NCBI GenBank assembly: GCA_052034355.1
Contig: JBPOIQ010000002.1
Location: 1-64,000 of the forward strand
Source: DYFX01 sp052034355
GTDB taxonomy: Bacteria; Patescibacteriota; Patescibacteriia; SG8-24; DYFX01
Length of the DNA: 64,000 nt
Direction: 5' to 3'
In this document: piece after piece, positions 47,001-55,539 of the stretch
Layout of the letters: each line of letters begins with the position of its first letter
Numbering within the stretch: the first letter of the stretch is position 1
Position numbers and translations under genes: made by a program
Notes under the pieces: model-generated
Told to the model about the DNA's origin: nothing
Databases searched by the model: none
Seen by the model: only the letters and a program-made list of their open reading frames with translations

Positions 47001-47405
47001 ATGTCCCTCCTCCCAAAAAACCAGAACCCTCTCGAAGACTTGGATCGAGGTCTCATGGATCTCTCCAAAGGCTTCATCCCAGCGGTCGACGTCTATGAAA
47101 ACGGCAACGATATCGTTGTCGAGACGGCGCTTGCGGGCGTTGATCCGAAAGACGTCGAAGTCACGGTCGAAGGCGGCGTGCTGACGCTTCGCGGCAAAAC
47201 AGAGCACCGCAAGGAAGTCGACGAGAAGGATTATCTCTATAAGGAAGTCCGCTACGGCGCCTTCCAGCGCAAGATCGCCCTGCCCGCGCCGGTCATCGGT
47301 GAGAAAGCGGAAGCGACCTCCGAGCACGGACTCCTGCGCATCACCATTCCGAAAGCCGACGAAGGGGAGAAGAAAGAAATTAAGATTGAAGTGAAGGGGA
47401 AATAA
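47001..47405 (+). CDS. hsp20: Small heat-shock protein, Hsp20/alpha-crystallin family
   Basis: 134 residues. ATP-independent holdase. The alpha-crystallin domain covers about 25-115: FIPAVDVYENGNDIVVETALAGV split, DVEVTVEGGVLTLRGKTEH, YGAFQRKIALP and the A-x-x-x-n-G-V-L-x-I-like EHGLLRITIPK. A short C-terminal extension ends KIEVKGK without a strong I-x-I. It precedes dnaK across another palindromic repeat, consistent with heat-shock control. Confidence 0.95.
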   Translation: MSLLPKNQNPLEDLDRGLMDLSKGFIPAVDVYENGNDIVVETALAGVDPKDVEVTVEGGVLTLRGKTEHRKEVDEKDYLYKEVRYGAFQRKIALPAPVIGEKAEATSEHGLLRITIPKADEGEKKEIKIEVKGK

Positions 47406-47415
47406 CCAATAACCA

Positions 47416-47491
47416 CCCCGGCGGAGGCCGGGGTCCACGCTCTAACGATTCAAACACCTCTAGTGCTGGATCCCGGCCTCCGCCGGGATGG
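47416..47491. repeat. Third palindromic repeat, between hsp20 and dnaK
   Basis: CCCCGGCGGAGGCCGGGGTCCA (as 47416-47437) and its inverted counterpart GGATCCCGGCCTCCGCC (47468-47484 region) face each other across about 30 bases. The CCGGCCTCCGCCGGG core is a known dispersed bacterial repeat word. As RNA it makes a very stable hairpin before dnaK. Confidence 0.72.
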
Positions 47492-47512
47492 AATGACATC
47501 AACTACACACAT

Positions 47513-49399
47513 ATGCCTAAAATTCTCGGTATCGACCTCGGTACGACAAACTCCTGCATGGCCGTCATCGAAGGCGGTCAGCCGAAGGTGCTCGAAAACA
47601 AAGAAGGCGCGCGCACGACGCCGTCGATGCTGGCGATCTCCAAAGCGGGGGAGCGCCTCGTTGGACTTCTCGCCAAGCGCCAGGCCGTCGTCAACCCGAC
47701 CAACACCATCTACTCCGTGAAACGTTTGATCGGACGCCGTTGGGAAGATCCGGAAGTGCAGCGCGACGCCAAGCTCTTCCCGTTCAAACTGACGAAGTCG
47801 GGCGAAGGCGCGAAGATCGTCATGGGCGATAAGGAATACTCGCCGCAAGAAATCTCGGCGATGATTCTTCAAAAACTCAAAGCGGACGCCGAAGAAAAAA
47901 TCGGCGAGAAGATCGAGGAAGCCGTCATCACCGTGCCGGCCTACTTCGACGACGCCCAGCGCCAAGCCACGAAAGACGCGGGCGAAATCGCCGGCCTCAA
48001 AGTGCGCCGCATCATCAACGAACCGACGGCTGCCGCACTCGCCTACGGTTTCGACAAGAAGAAAGATGAAAAGATCGTCGTCTACGACCTGGGTGGCGGC
48101 ACGTTCGACGTCTCGGTACTCGAAGTTTCCGCCGACACCGTTGAAGTGAAAGCCACGAATGGCGACACGCATCTCGGCGGCGACGACTTCGATCAGCGCC
48201 TCATCACCTGGATCGTCGAAGAATTCAAGAAAGCCGAAGGCGTCGATCTCTCCAAGGATCCGCTCGCTTTGCAGCGCATCAAGGAGGCCGCCGAAAAAGC
48301 CAAGATCGAACTCTCGACCGCGGCCACGTCCGAAATCAACCAGCCGTTCATCGCCTCCGACCCGGCCACCGGCCCCAAGCATCTCGTCATGACGCTCTCG
48401 CGCTCCAAGCTCGAAGAGCTCGTCGGCGACCTCGTCGAAAAGACGCTCGAACCGACGAAGAAAGCCTTGGCCGACGCCAAACTTTCCGTCTCCGACATCA
48501 ACGAGATCGTGATGGTTGGTGGTATGACGCGCATGCCGCTCGTCCTCGCCACCGTCGAAAAATTCTTCGGCAAGAAGCCGAACGTTTCGGTGAACCCGGA
48601 CGAAGTCGTCGCGATCGGCGCGGCAGTCCAAGGTGGCGTCTTCCAAGGCGACGTCAAAGACGTCTTGCTTCTCGACGTCACTCCGCTGTCGCTCGGTCTT
48701 GAAACGATGGGTGGTGTCTCGACAAAACTGATCGAGCGCAACACCACGATCCCGACGGCCAAAACGCAGGTCTTCTCGACCGCGGCCGACAACCAGCCGG
48801 GCGTCGAAATCCACGTCCTCCAGGGCGAGCGCGAAATGGCGGCCGACAACAAGTCACTCGGACGCTTCATGCTCGACGGCATCCCGCCGGCACCGCGCGG
48901 TGTGCCGCAAATCGAAGTCACTTTCGATATCGACGCCAACGGTATCCTGAACGTGAAGGCGAAGGATAAAGCTTCGGGCAAGGAACAGAAAATCACCATC
49001 ACCGCCTCGACCGGCCTCTCCAAGGAAGAAGTCGAGCGCATGAAGAAGGACGCCGAGATTCACGCTTCGGAGGACAAAGCCAAGCGCGAGATGGCCGACC
49101 TCAAGAACAACGCCGAGACGATGGTGCACACCACCGAAAAGATGCTCAAGGACATGGGCGAGAAGATGAAACCGGAAGACAAGAAAGCACTCGAAGAAAA
49201 ACTCTCCGCGCTCAAAGCGGTAAAGGACGGCGCCGACCAGGAAGCAATCAAGAAAGCCGCGAATGAACTCACCGACCTCGCGCAAAAAATCGGTGGAGAA
49301 ATGTACAAAGAAAATCCTCCAGCGGGCGAGGCTTCGAACGCCGACAAGAAAGAAGGCGACGGACCGATCGAAGGCGAAGTCGTCGATAAGAAGGAATAA
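47513..49399 (+). CDS. dnaK: Chaperone protein DnaK (Hsp70)
   Basis: 628 residues, the normal length. ATPase domain begins GIDLGTTNSCMAV, with VPAYFDDAQRQATKDAG (about 141), NEPTAAALAYG (about 170), VYDLGGGTFDVS (about 192) and GGMTRMPLV (about 336). The linker and substrate domain show DVTPLSLGLETMGG (about 391) and INVKAKDKASGKEQ-like beta strands; the lid ends in EGEVVDKKE. It works with grpE and dnaJ in folding, and with HrcA in feedback. Expression from the hrcA promoter is likely. Confidence 0.98.
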   Translation: MPKILGIDLGTTNSCMAVIEGGQPKVLENKEGARTTPSMLAISKAGERLVGLLAKRQAVVNPTNTIYSVKRLIGRRWEDPEVQRDAKLFPFKLTKSGEGAKIVMGDKEYSPQEISAMILQKLKADAEEKIGEKIEEAVITVPAYFDDAQRQATKDAGEIAGLKVRRIINEPTAAALAYGFDKKKDEKIVVYDLGGGTFDVSVLEVSADTVEVKATNGDTHLGGDDFDQRLITWIVEEFKKAEGVDLSKDPLALQRIKEAAEKAKIELSTAATSEINQPFIASDPATGPKHLVMTLSRSKLEELVGDLVEKTLEPTKKALADAKLSVSDINEIVMVGGMTRMPLVLATVEKFFGKKPNVSVNPDEVVAIGAAVQGGVFQGDVKDVLLLDVTPLSLGLETMGGVSTKLIERNTTIPTAKTQVFSTAADNQPGVEIHVLQGEREMAADNKSLGRFMLDGIPPAPRGVPQIEVTFDIDANGILNVKAKDKASGKEQKITITASTGLSKEEVERMKKDAEIHASEDKAKREMADLKNNAETMVHTTEKMLKDMGEKMKPEDKKALEEKLSALKAVKDGADQEAIKKAANELTDLAQKIGGEMYKENPPAGEASNADKKEGDGPIEGEVVDKKE

Positions 49400-49426
49400 A
49401 AAAGCGCCTCTATCGTGTAGAGGCGC
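49397..49426 (-). terminator. Terminator of the cysteine-rich gene (facing dnaK)
   Basis: GCGCCTCTA/TAGAGGCGC stem; T6 on the minus strand, covering the minus-strand stop. On the plus strand it can act as a 3'-end hairpin for dnaK. Confidence 0.82.
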
Positions 49427-50069
49427 GACAGAACGCGCACTCGCCGTGATGCACGGCGCAGGGGAGGCACCACGCGGCTGCTTCCCCGGCGGTCCAATGA
49501 CCGCACCGAGCGGCGCGGGTCATGGCCGGATGCCAGCGTGAGGGCCGCGGACAGTTCGCGCATCGGGCGGGAGGCGTGTCTCTCAGTATTTGGCCGAAGA
49601 CCCTGCTCCAGATCGGTCGCTTGTGGCGGTAGTGGTAGATCTGGTGCGGCTGCATGGAGTCGACGAGATCGAGCGGAATCGCCGCGATCTTCTCGGCCAC
49701 GGCAGCCTCCGCCGGCGAGAAGCCGTCCTTGCTCGAGGCGAGCTTCTCGCGCATGAGCTGCGCGGCCGACGTGATGCCGTAGGATTTCACCAGAGTCACG
49801 AAGGCGTCAAAGAGCGTCTCGAAGACGTCTTGGCGCTCCAGTTCCGTCTCCGAGAGCGTTGAAGCTCCGCAGGCCTGACATTCATTCTTGGACGCGGCGC
49901 ATCTCTCGCACATCGAGTGCGTGTAGTAGACCAATTCGACGCGCGCGCCTCCGATATGCGTGCAATACGGACAGTACACTCGCGGCGATCCGTCGCCCGG
50001 CGGTCGCGTCTTGTACTGCGCGATGCGCGCGTCCCAGTCGACCGACTTGCATGGGTTGCAGAGATGCAT
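49410..50069 (-). CDS. Cysteine-rich zinc-ribbon-type protein, unknown
   Basis: 219 residues with a strong Shine-Dalgarno AGGAGG before ATG 50069. Cysteines are grouped: CNPC (about 4-7), CPYC (33-36), CERC (54-57), CQAC (64-67) at the N-terminus; CANC (about 170) and CLPC/CAFC near the C-terminus. These imply several treble-clef or ribbon zinc sites. The middle (about 75-155) is helical (LFDAFVTLVKSYGITSAAQLM). It sits on the opposite strand between dnaK and dnaJ with its own promoter. Family not recognised; nucleic-acid or protein binding is only a guess. Confidence 0.72.
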   Translation of the reverse strand: MHLCNPCKSVDWDARIAQYKTRPPGDGSPRVYCPYCTHIGGARVELVYYTHSMCERCAASKNECQACGASTLSETELERQDVFETLFDAFVTLVKSYGITSAAQLMREKLASSKDGFSPAEAAVAEKIAAIPLDLVDSMQPHQIYHYRHKRPIWSRVFGQILRDTPPARCANCPRPSRWHPAMTRAARCGHWTAGEAAAWCLPCAVHHGECAFCRASTR

Positions 50070-50103
50070 TACGCCCTCCTGTAGAATGAACGTTGATACA
50101 CCA

Positions 50104-50132
50104 GGACTATCCTAATACCGCTTCGCCGTCAA
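50104..50132 (-). promoter_or_regulatory. Promoter of the cysteine-rich gene (TTGACG-17-TAGTCC)
   Basis: Minus-strand TTGACG (50132-50127) and TAGTCC (50109-50104), 17-base spacer. It overlaps the 5' flank of dnaJ, so the two genes are divergent. Confidence 0.6.
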
Positions 50133-50146
50133 GGCGCTTGCCTCGC

Positions 50147-51211
50147 ATGAGCAAAGACTACTACAAGATACTCGGCGTAGAAAAAAACGCCTCCGACGAG
50201 GAGATTAAAAAAGCGTTCCGAGTTTTGGCACATAAGCATCATCCGGACAAGGAAGGTGGGGACGAAGCGAAGTTCAAAGAAATCAACGAAGCGTACCAGG
50301 TCCTGTCGGATTCCAAGAAGCGCGCGCAGTACGACCAATTCGGTTCGGCCGGTCCAGGCTTCGGCGGCTTCGGTGGCCAGGGGTTTGGCGGCCAAGGCGC
50401 CAATTTCGACATGGGCGATTTGGGCGAGATGTTCGGCGACATGTTCGGCTTCGGCGGCCAGCGTGGGGGTCGACGCCAAGCGCGCGGCGGAGATATCGAA
50501 GTGAACGTGACGATTTCGTTCCACGACGCGGCGTTTGGCACGGAAAAAACGCTTGAGCTCTACAAGCCCGTTGCCTGCGGCGCGTGTTCCGGTACCGGTA
50601 TCCCGCCAGGTTCGAAAATGATCACTTGCAAGACGTGCGGCGGCCAAGGCCGTGTGCGTCAGATGCAGCGCACGATCTTGGGCAGCTTCGAGGCGGTCAC
50701 GACATGTGGCCAGTGCCGCGGTTCCGGCAATGTTCCGGAGAAAGAGTGCAAGGAGTGCGGTGGCGCGGGCGTGAAACGCGAGAAGACCTCGATGACGGTC
50801 AAAATTCCGGCCGGCATCGATCACGGAGAGACGATTCGCGTGCAGGGCGGCGGCGAAGCCGGTCCGCATGGTGCGCAGAACGGCGACTTGTATCTGCACA
50901 TCCGCATCCAACCCGACACGCGTTTCGAACGCGATGGTTTTGACGTCTATTCGAATCTTGAAATCGGCTTCGCCGACGCGGCGCTCGGTGCGGAGAAGGA
51001 AATTGAAACCCTCGACGGCGCGCTCACGATCAAGATCCCAGCAGGCGTCCAAGCGGGCGAAGAGATCCGCCTCAAGAATCGCGGCGTGACCCGTCTCCAG
51101 GCCTCCGGCCGCGGCGACCACTACGTCCGCGTGCGCATCCGCACGCCCAAGCACCTTTCCAAAAAGGCAAAACAGCTCCTGGAAGATTTTCAGAGGGAAG
51201 AGAACGTCTAG
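50147..51211 (+). CDS. dnaJ: Chaperone protein DnaJ
   Basis: 354 residues from ATG 50147. J domain with HHPDK (HPD at about 34-36), a Gly/Phe-rich linker (about 72-118), then four CxxCxGxG zinc repeats: CGACSGTG, CKTCGGQG, CGQCRGSG and CKECGGAG (about 143-205), and the C-terminal substrate domain (ITIKIPAGVQAGEEIRLKNRG in pieces). It stimulates DnaK ATPase. It has no CIRCE of its own and is separated from dnaK by the opposite-strand gene. Confidence 0.97.
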   Translation: MSKDYYKILGVEKNASDEEIKKAFRVLAHKHHPDKEGGDEAKFKEINEAYQVLSDSKKRAQYDQFGSAGPGFGGFGGQGFGGQGANFDMGDLGEMFGDMFGFGGQRGGRRQARGGDIEVNVTISFHDAAFGTEKTLELYKPVACGACSGTGIPPGSKMITCKTCGGQGRVRQMQRTILGSFEAVTTCGQCRGSGNVPEKECKECGGAGVKREKTSMTVKIPAGIDHGETIRVQGGGEAGPHGAQNGDLYLHIRIQPDTRFERDGFDVYSNLEIGFADAALGAEKEIETLDGALTIKIPAGVQAGEEIRLKNRGVTRLQASGRGDHYVRVRIRTPKHLSKKAKQLLEDFQREENV

Positions 51212-51283
51212 CCCTCTTCATCCAGACGTAGGGCTGGCCGAACGCCCAACTTATCCCCAAGCCCGAAGATAAGCGAAATAAGG

Positions 51284-51289
51284 TATACT
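51284..51289 (+). promoter_or_regulatory. -10 box TATACT of the fibre gene
   Basis: TATACT 24 bases before ATG 51313; no clear -35. Confidence 0.45.
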
Positions 51290-51312
51290 GGCTTCATCAA
51301 CCATTACGCCTT

Positions 51313-54300
51313 ATGCGCATCGCCACGACCGACCGCAAGCTTTTCGTTTCGCTCGTTGCTTTTGTTGCGTTGGCTTTCGGTGCGGGCGCCGCTCACGCGC
51401 AATTCGCCGCGCCGACCTGCACGCCGCCGAACTGCAGTCCGGCTGTCATTCAGAATATTCCGATTGCAAGCGGAGCGCAGAACGCGAGCATTAATATTAC
51501 GGGCGACGCCAAAGTCGGCGCCACGTTTCAAGCGGGTGGAAGTACGCCTGTCTTGAACGCGTCTGGTCAAAATCTTTATTACGGAAACGTTGCGGGCACC
51601 TCTTCGGCTGGCAGTCTTTTGTTGCTCCAGTTCGGAGCCGCGGATCGTTTCCGTATCGGCCTTACCGGTGACGTTACTTCGCAGGGTGTGTACTCTAGCG
51701 CGGCCGGAAGCGTCGGCGTGCCTTCGTATACGTTCAACGGTGATTCGAACACGGGTCTCTATTCGCTCGGCGCGGATGCGATTGGTGTTACGACTGGCGG
51801 CGTCAACCGTCTCATGATTAACAATGGCGGTGTATCGATTGGTACCGGTGTTTTGTATGCACCGGCCGGCACGGTGAGTGCGCCTGGCCTCTCCTTTAAC
51901 GGTGATCCTGATACCGGCCTGTACAGGACTGCAGACAACGTCATGAACGTGGCAACGAACGGTGTGCGCACGATGGTGTTCTCCGCCACGAACAGCGTTG
52001 TTGTTCCGGGCATGCTTCATGTGCAAGGAGGCTTGGATGCGAACCTTGGCGGCAATGGAAGCGGCATCACCAACATCAATGCGAATAATATCACCTCCGG
52101 CACGTTGAATGATGCGCGCTTGTCTTCGAACGTCGCGTTGTTGAACCGCACGGGTCAGACCTTCACGGGTACAAATACGTTCAGCAGTCTGACAACGTTC
52201 GGTGCAAGCGCTGGACCGGTTATCTCGATCAACAACTCGGTTGGCGGCGTTGAAATCGGCGGTATCAGCGAGAATGCTTTCAACTTTTATACGCAGGGTT
52301 CCATTTATAACCAGATCGACAGCAACAACAACTCGACCAACTCGTACTACTGGCTCAACGGAGCCGGTGCGAACGTCATGACGTTGGATGAAAGCGGCAA
52401 CTTTGATGTCGAGGGTATGGTGACCTTGGGAAGCCCTGACATGCGGCTTTTGAACCCAGGAGAGAATCTGATTTATGGAAACGTCGATCAATTCGCTGCT
52501 GGAAATATTCTGCTTTTGCAAGCGGAGTCCGTAGATCGTTTCAGTGTTGATGCTGATGGTAACGTTGTCGCAGCCGGCACGATAACGTCGTCCGGGCAAG
52601 CGGTCTGTCTCCAGAACGGCGCCAACTGCCCGCAGAGCGTCGGTGGATTTGGTACTCCGAACGCACTTGCAAAATTCGATGCTTCAGGTTACGCGCTGAC
52701 AAGTTCGTCAATTACGGATGACGGAGCCACGATCGGTGTCGGCGGCGCACCGAGCGCTAGCTATGCCATGACGGTGTACGGTGTCATCTATGCCAACGCG
52801 CTCTCGACGCCGAGAATTGATGCATATGCGCCTGGTGCTGGCGCTACGGCCATTTATGGTACAGCGGATGGTGCCGGATCGACGGGTATTTATGGTTCAG
52901 GTGCTTCAACCGGTATCTACGGAAGCTCGGCGGCAACGGGTGTCTATGGCCGCTCCACTGGAGCCGGCGCTGGTGTCTACGGTAGTTCGAGTTCGGGTTA
53001 TGGTGGTGATTTCTCCTCGTTGCGTGTTGCGGGCGTTACCTTGTTTCAAGGCGGTGTGACGCTTGCGAACAGCACGACGCTGCAGCTGGGTCTTTCCGCG
53101 GTTGACGTCGGCGGCACGAACGGTCGCATGTATTACAACAGCACCACGAACAAGTTCCGCTGCTATGAAAACGGTTCGTGGCAGGACTGCCGCGACGGCG
53201 GCATGGGCGGAAGCGGTACGGTGAACACGATTCCGAAATTCACGGCCGCTTCAACGATCGGAAACTCGACGTTGACCGACGATGGCGTAACTGTTACGGC
53301 TGCGCAAAACTTTGCGGTCAACGGCAATACAACGATCGGTAACGCGGCAGCGGACACGTTGACGCTGACGGGAACTGCAGTTGCGACGCCGAACAACCTC
53401 AACATCGACGCGAACACACTGTATGTCGACGCGCTCAACAACCGCGTCGGCGTGGGCACTAACGCTCCAGGTACGACCTTGGCAGTGGCCGGAACGCTGG
53501 CCGTGACCGGGAACACGACGCTTGGCGATGCGGCGGCTGACCGCACGACGATCAATGGCGAACTGGTTCTTGGAAGCCAGGCGACAAACCCTGCGGGCGT
53601 GAACGGTATGATGTTCTACAACTCGCTCAACAACAAGTTCCGCTGCTACGAAAACGGAACTTGGATTAACTGCGGTGGAGAGGAGGATACGCTCGATACG
53701 GTTGCGGTGCGCGGCGCGATTGCCTACAGAAGCCTCGCGATTGATACGAATGGTGGCGGAACGTTCCTTGGAGGCGAGGCTCTGACGATCGAAGGAACCG
53801 GAACAGGCATCTATTCGAGCGCCACCGACTACGGCGTGCGCGGTAACACGACCGGCGTGAACGGTATCGGTGTCTGGGGTGGTGGCCAATTGTACGGAGG
53901 TTACTTCGGAGCGACGTCTGCTGCGGGGTATGCGGTTCGTGCGGATGCCTTCTCGGCGAACAACATTGCTGTCTATGCGCAAGGTCGCCTTCAAGTCACG
54001 CAGACCGCAGGTTTCGGCGGTGCTGCGCCTTCCGCCGCGTATGGTATCCAAACGCAGGGTAACTACGGCATTGTGAGCTACGGGCAAGGTGCCAATAACG
54101 CGAACTACGGCGGTTACCTCTATGGTAGCGGCGCCACAACGGCCAACTACGGTGTGGCGGCCTACGGTATCGGCGGCACGACGGCCTATGGTGTCCTCGC
54201 GTACGCACAAGGCGGCACGAACAACTACGCGTTGTACGCGACACTTGGTTCCATCCGTACCACTTGCGCCACGAACGACTCTGAAACGGACAGCATCGTT

Positions 54301-54840
54301 TGCGAAGACATCGCCGAAGTCTACGAGACGGGCGAGCATACCGAACCCGGCGACGTGATCGTGTGGAGGCCGGACGTCGACAACAAAGTCTACAAGTCGC
54401 GAAAACCGTACGAAGACGGCATCGCCGGCATCTACTCGACTTCCCCGGGCGTGCTCATGGGTAACCAGGATGTCAACGGCAAGTACGGCGTCGAATTAGG
54501 TAACGCGAACACGGCTGAGACGATCAAGAAACTCGGCTCGACGCATGCGGCGGTCGCTTTGGCCGGGCGCGTACCCGTCAAAGTCACGCTCGAAGGCGGC
54601 GCGATCAAACCCGGAGATCTTCTCACCAGCTCTTCGAAAGCCGGTTATGCGATGAAGGCAAGCAAAACAGGTCGCGTCGTCTGCATGGCGATGGAGTCGT
54701 TCGATGAGTATTCGAAGGGCGACAAGGTCATGTGCTATGTCAATCCACACCAGTGGGTTGATCCGCGCGAGTACGACGGCCTCAAGTCAGACTTGGAGAG
54801 CATGAAGGCCGATATCGAAGCGCTGAAAGCGAAAAAGTAA
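51313..54840 (+). CDS. Giant secreted fibre/adhesin-like surface protein
   Basis: 1175 residues with a Sec signal peptide (about 1-30, LFVSLVAFVALAFGAGAAHA). The chain is Gly/Asn/Thr/Ser-rich with beta-helical, tail-fibre-like repeats (NGDSNTGLYS, NGDPDTGLY, DAAADRTTINGELVLGS). A 27-residue module with FRCYENGxW and flanking Cys recurs at about 607-640 and 765-790. From about 965 a compact domain follows (CEDIAEVYETGEHTEPGDVIVW, GAIKPGDLLTSSSKAGYAMKA in parts), and the end is a coiled coil (DLESMKADIEALKAKK). Likely a trimeric surface fibre for host or cell contact; that role is inferred. Confidence 0.83.
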   Translation: MRIATTDRKLFVSLVAFVALAFGAGAAHAQFAAPTCTPPNCSPAVIQNIPIASGAQNASINITGDAKVGATFQAGGSTPVLNASGQNLYYGNVAGTSSAGSLLLLQFGAADRFRIGLTGDVTSQGVYSSAAGSVGVPSYTFNGDSNTGLYSLGADAIGVTTGGVNRLMINNGGVSIGTGVLYAPAGTVSAPGLSFNGDPDTGLYRTADNVMNVATNGVRTMVFSATNSVVVPGMLHVQGGLDANLGGNGSGITNINANNITSGTLNDARLSSNVALLNRTGQTFTGTNTFSSLTTFGASAGPVISINNSVGGVEIGGISENAFNFYTQGSIYNQIDSNNNSTNSYYWLNGAGANVMTLDESGNFDVEGMVTLGSPDMRLLNPGENLIYGNVDQFAAGNILLLQAESVDRFSVDADGNVVAAGTITSSGQAVCLQNGANCPQSVGGFGTPNALAKFDASGYALTSSSITDDGATIGVGGAPSASYAMTVYGVIYANALSTPRIDAYAPGAGATAIYGTADGAGSTGIYGSGASTGIYGSSAATGVYGRSTGAGAGVYGSSSSGYGGDFSSLRVAGVTLFQGGVTLANSTTLQLGLSAVDVGGTNGRMYYNSTTNKFRCYENGSWQDCRDGGMGGSGTVNTIPKFTAASTIGNSTLTDDGVTVTAAQNFAVNGNTTIGNAAADTLTLTGTAVATPNNLNIDANTLYVDALNNRVGVGTNAPGTTLAVAGTLAVTGNTTLGDAAADRTTINGELVLGSQATNPAGVNGMMFYNSLNNKFRCYENGTWINCGGEEDTLDTVAVRGAIAYRSLAIDTNGGGTFLGGEALTIEGTGTGIYSSATDYGVRGNTTGVNGIGVWGGGQLYGGYFGATSAAGYAVRADAFSANNIAVYAQGRLQVTQTAGFGGAAPSAAYGIQTQGNYGIVSYGQGANNANYGGYLYGSGATTANYGVAAYGIGGTTAYGVLAYAQGGTNNYALYATLGSIRTTCATNDSETDSIVCEDIAEVYETGEHTEPGDVIVWRPDVDNKVYKSRKPYEDGIAGIYSTSPGVLMGNQDVNGKYGVELGNANTAETIKKLGSTHAAVALAGRVPVKVTLEGGAIKPGDLLTSSSKAGYAMKASKTGRVVCMAMESFDEYSKGDKVMCYVNPHQWVDPREYDGLKSDLESMKADIEALKAKK

Positions 54841-54853
54841 TCTCATGAGGCAA

Positions 54854-54887
54854 ACAAAAATCGCTCCTGTTTGGGAGCGATTTTTGT
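54854..54887. terminator. Bidirectional terminator between the fibre gene and the 54889 gene
   Basis: ACAAAAATCGCTCC/GGGAGCGATTTTTGT with TGTTT loop; T5 on both strands. Confidence 0.92.
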
Positions 54888-54888
54888 G

Positions 54889-55494
54889 TTACGGATTGGT
54901 CGGCGGGGCCGTAGGGGGCGTGAATGCCGACGTGGGTTCCGGGAAGGCGACGGCGACTTCCGTCGCTTCGAAGGAGGTCGCGCGGAGGATGTCCGCTCCT
55001 GCCGTCACGGTGATGAGTTCTCCGACTTTGATATCCGCGAGCGCGATGGTTTGCTGCTGCATGAGCGATGGCGGCGGAAGCGGGCGGCCGCTTTCGTCTG
55101 CGCGCGGTCGGGACGTCTCTTCGTCGATCTCTGCCTGAGTTTTTGGCACCAGGCGGTACACTTTCGTTCCAGAGGCGATCGTTACGTTTCTTTCTTTCGG
55201 CGCATTGATCGTCTCAAGCGGGTTCGAAGTGGTAAGATCCGCTTCGAAGGTGAGTGTGTTTCCCGAGATGTCTTTGACTCGTCCGGTCAGGACGCGTGTT
55301 TCAGTCAGTGCCGGCGGGAGAAGCCCGGAATCGGCCAGTTTTTTCTGGGCGGCGGCGTACCCTTCCTCATAACTTCCTTTGCCCAAGGAAAGGGGATTGA
55401 TGGGCGTACCGGTCGAGACGCGTCCGGTTCCGTAGCCGGCCACGAAACCCACGGCCAAGCCGGCAAGGGCCAGAGCCGCTTTCTTCATGTCCAT
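54889..55494 (-). CDS. Exported or anchored small protein with beta-barrel domain
   Basis: 201 residues. N-terminal hydrophobic segment (about 5-22, AALALAGLAVGFVAGYG) without a lipobox. A helix GSYEEGYAAAQKKLADSG follows, then a beta domain (about 66-185: TRVLTGRVKDISGNTLTFEAD, NVTIASGTKVYRLVPKT, IKVGELITVTAG) resembling DUF5666/OB-like modules, and a Pro/Thr-rich tail. A structural role at the envelope is possible. It diverges from cysS, and its terminator is shared with the fibre gene. Confidence 0.7.
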   Translation of the reverse strand: MDMKKAALALAGLAVGFVAGYGTGRVSTGTPINPLSLGKGSYEEGYAAAQKKLADSGLLPPALTETRVLTGRVKDISGNTLTFEADLTTSNPLETINAPKERNVTIASGTKVYRLVPKTQAEIDEETSRPRADESGRPLPPPSLMQQQTIALADIKVGELITVTAGADILRATSFEATEVAVAFPEPTSAFTPPTAPPTNP

Positions 55495-55539
55495 ACGTCA
55501 TTGTGAATAGGACTAAGCTGGTGCTAGTATACCATAACT

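Noticed and set aside
51313..54840. Prophage tail fibre
   Set aside because: No phage structural, lysis or integrase genes nearby; it has a Sec signal peptide, which phage fibres lack.
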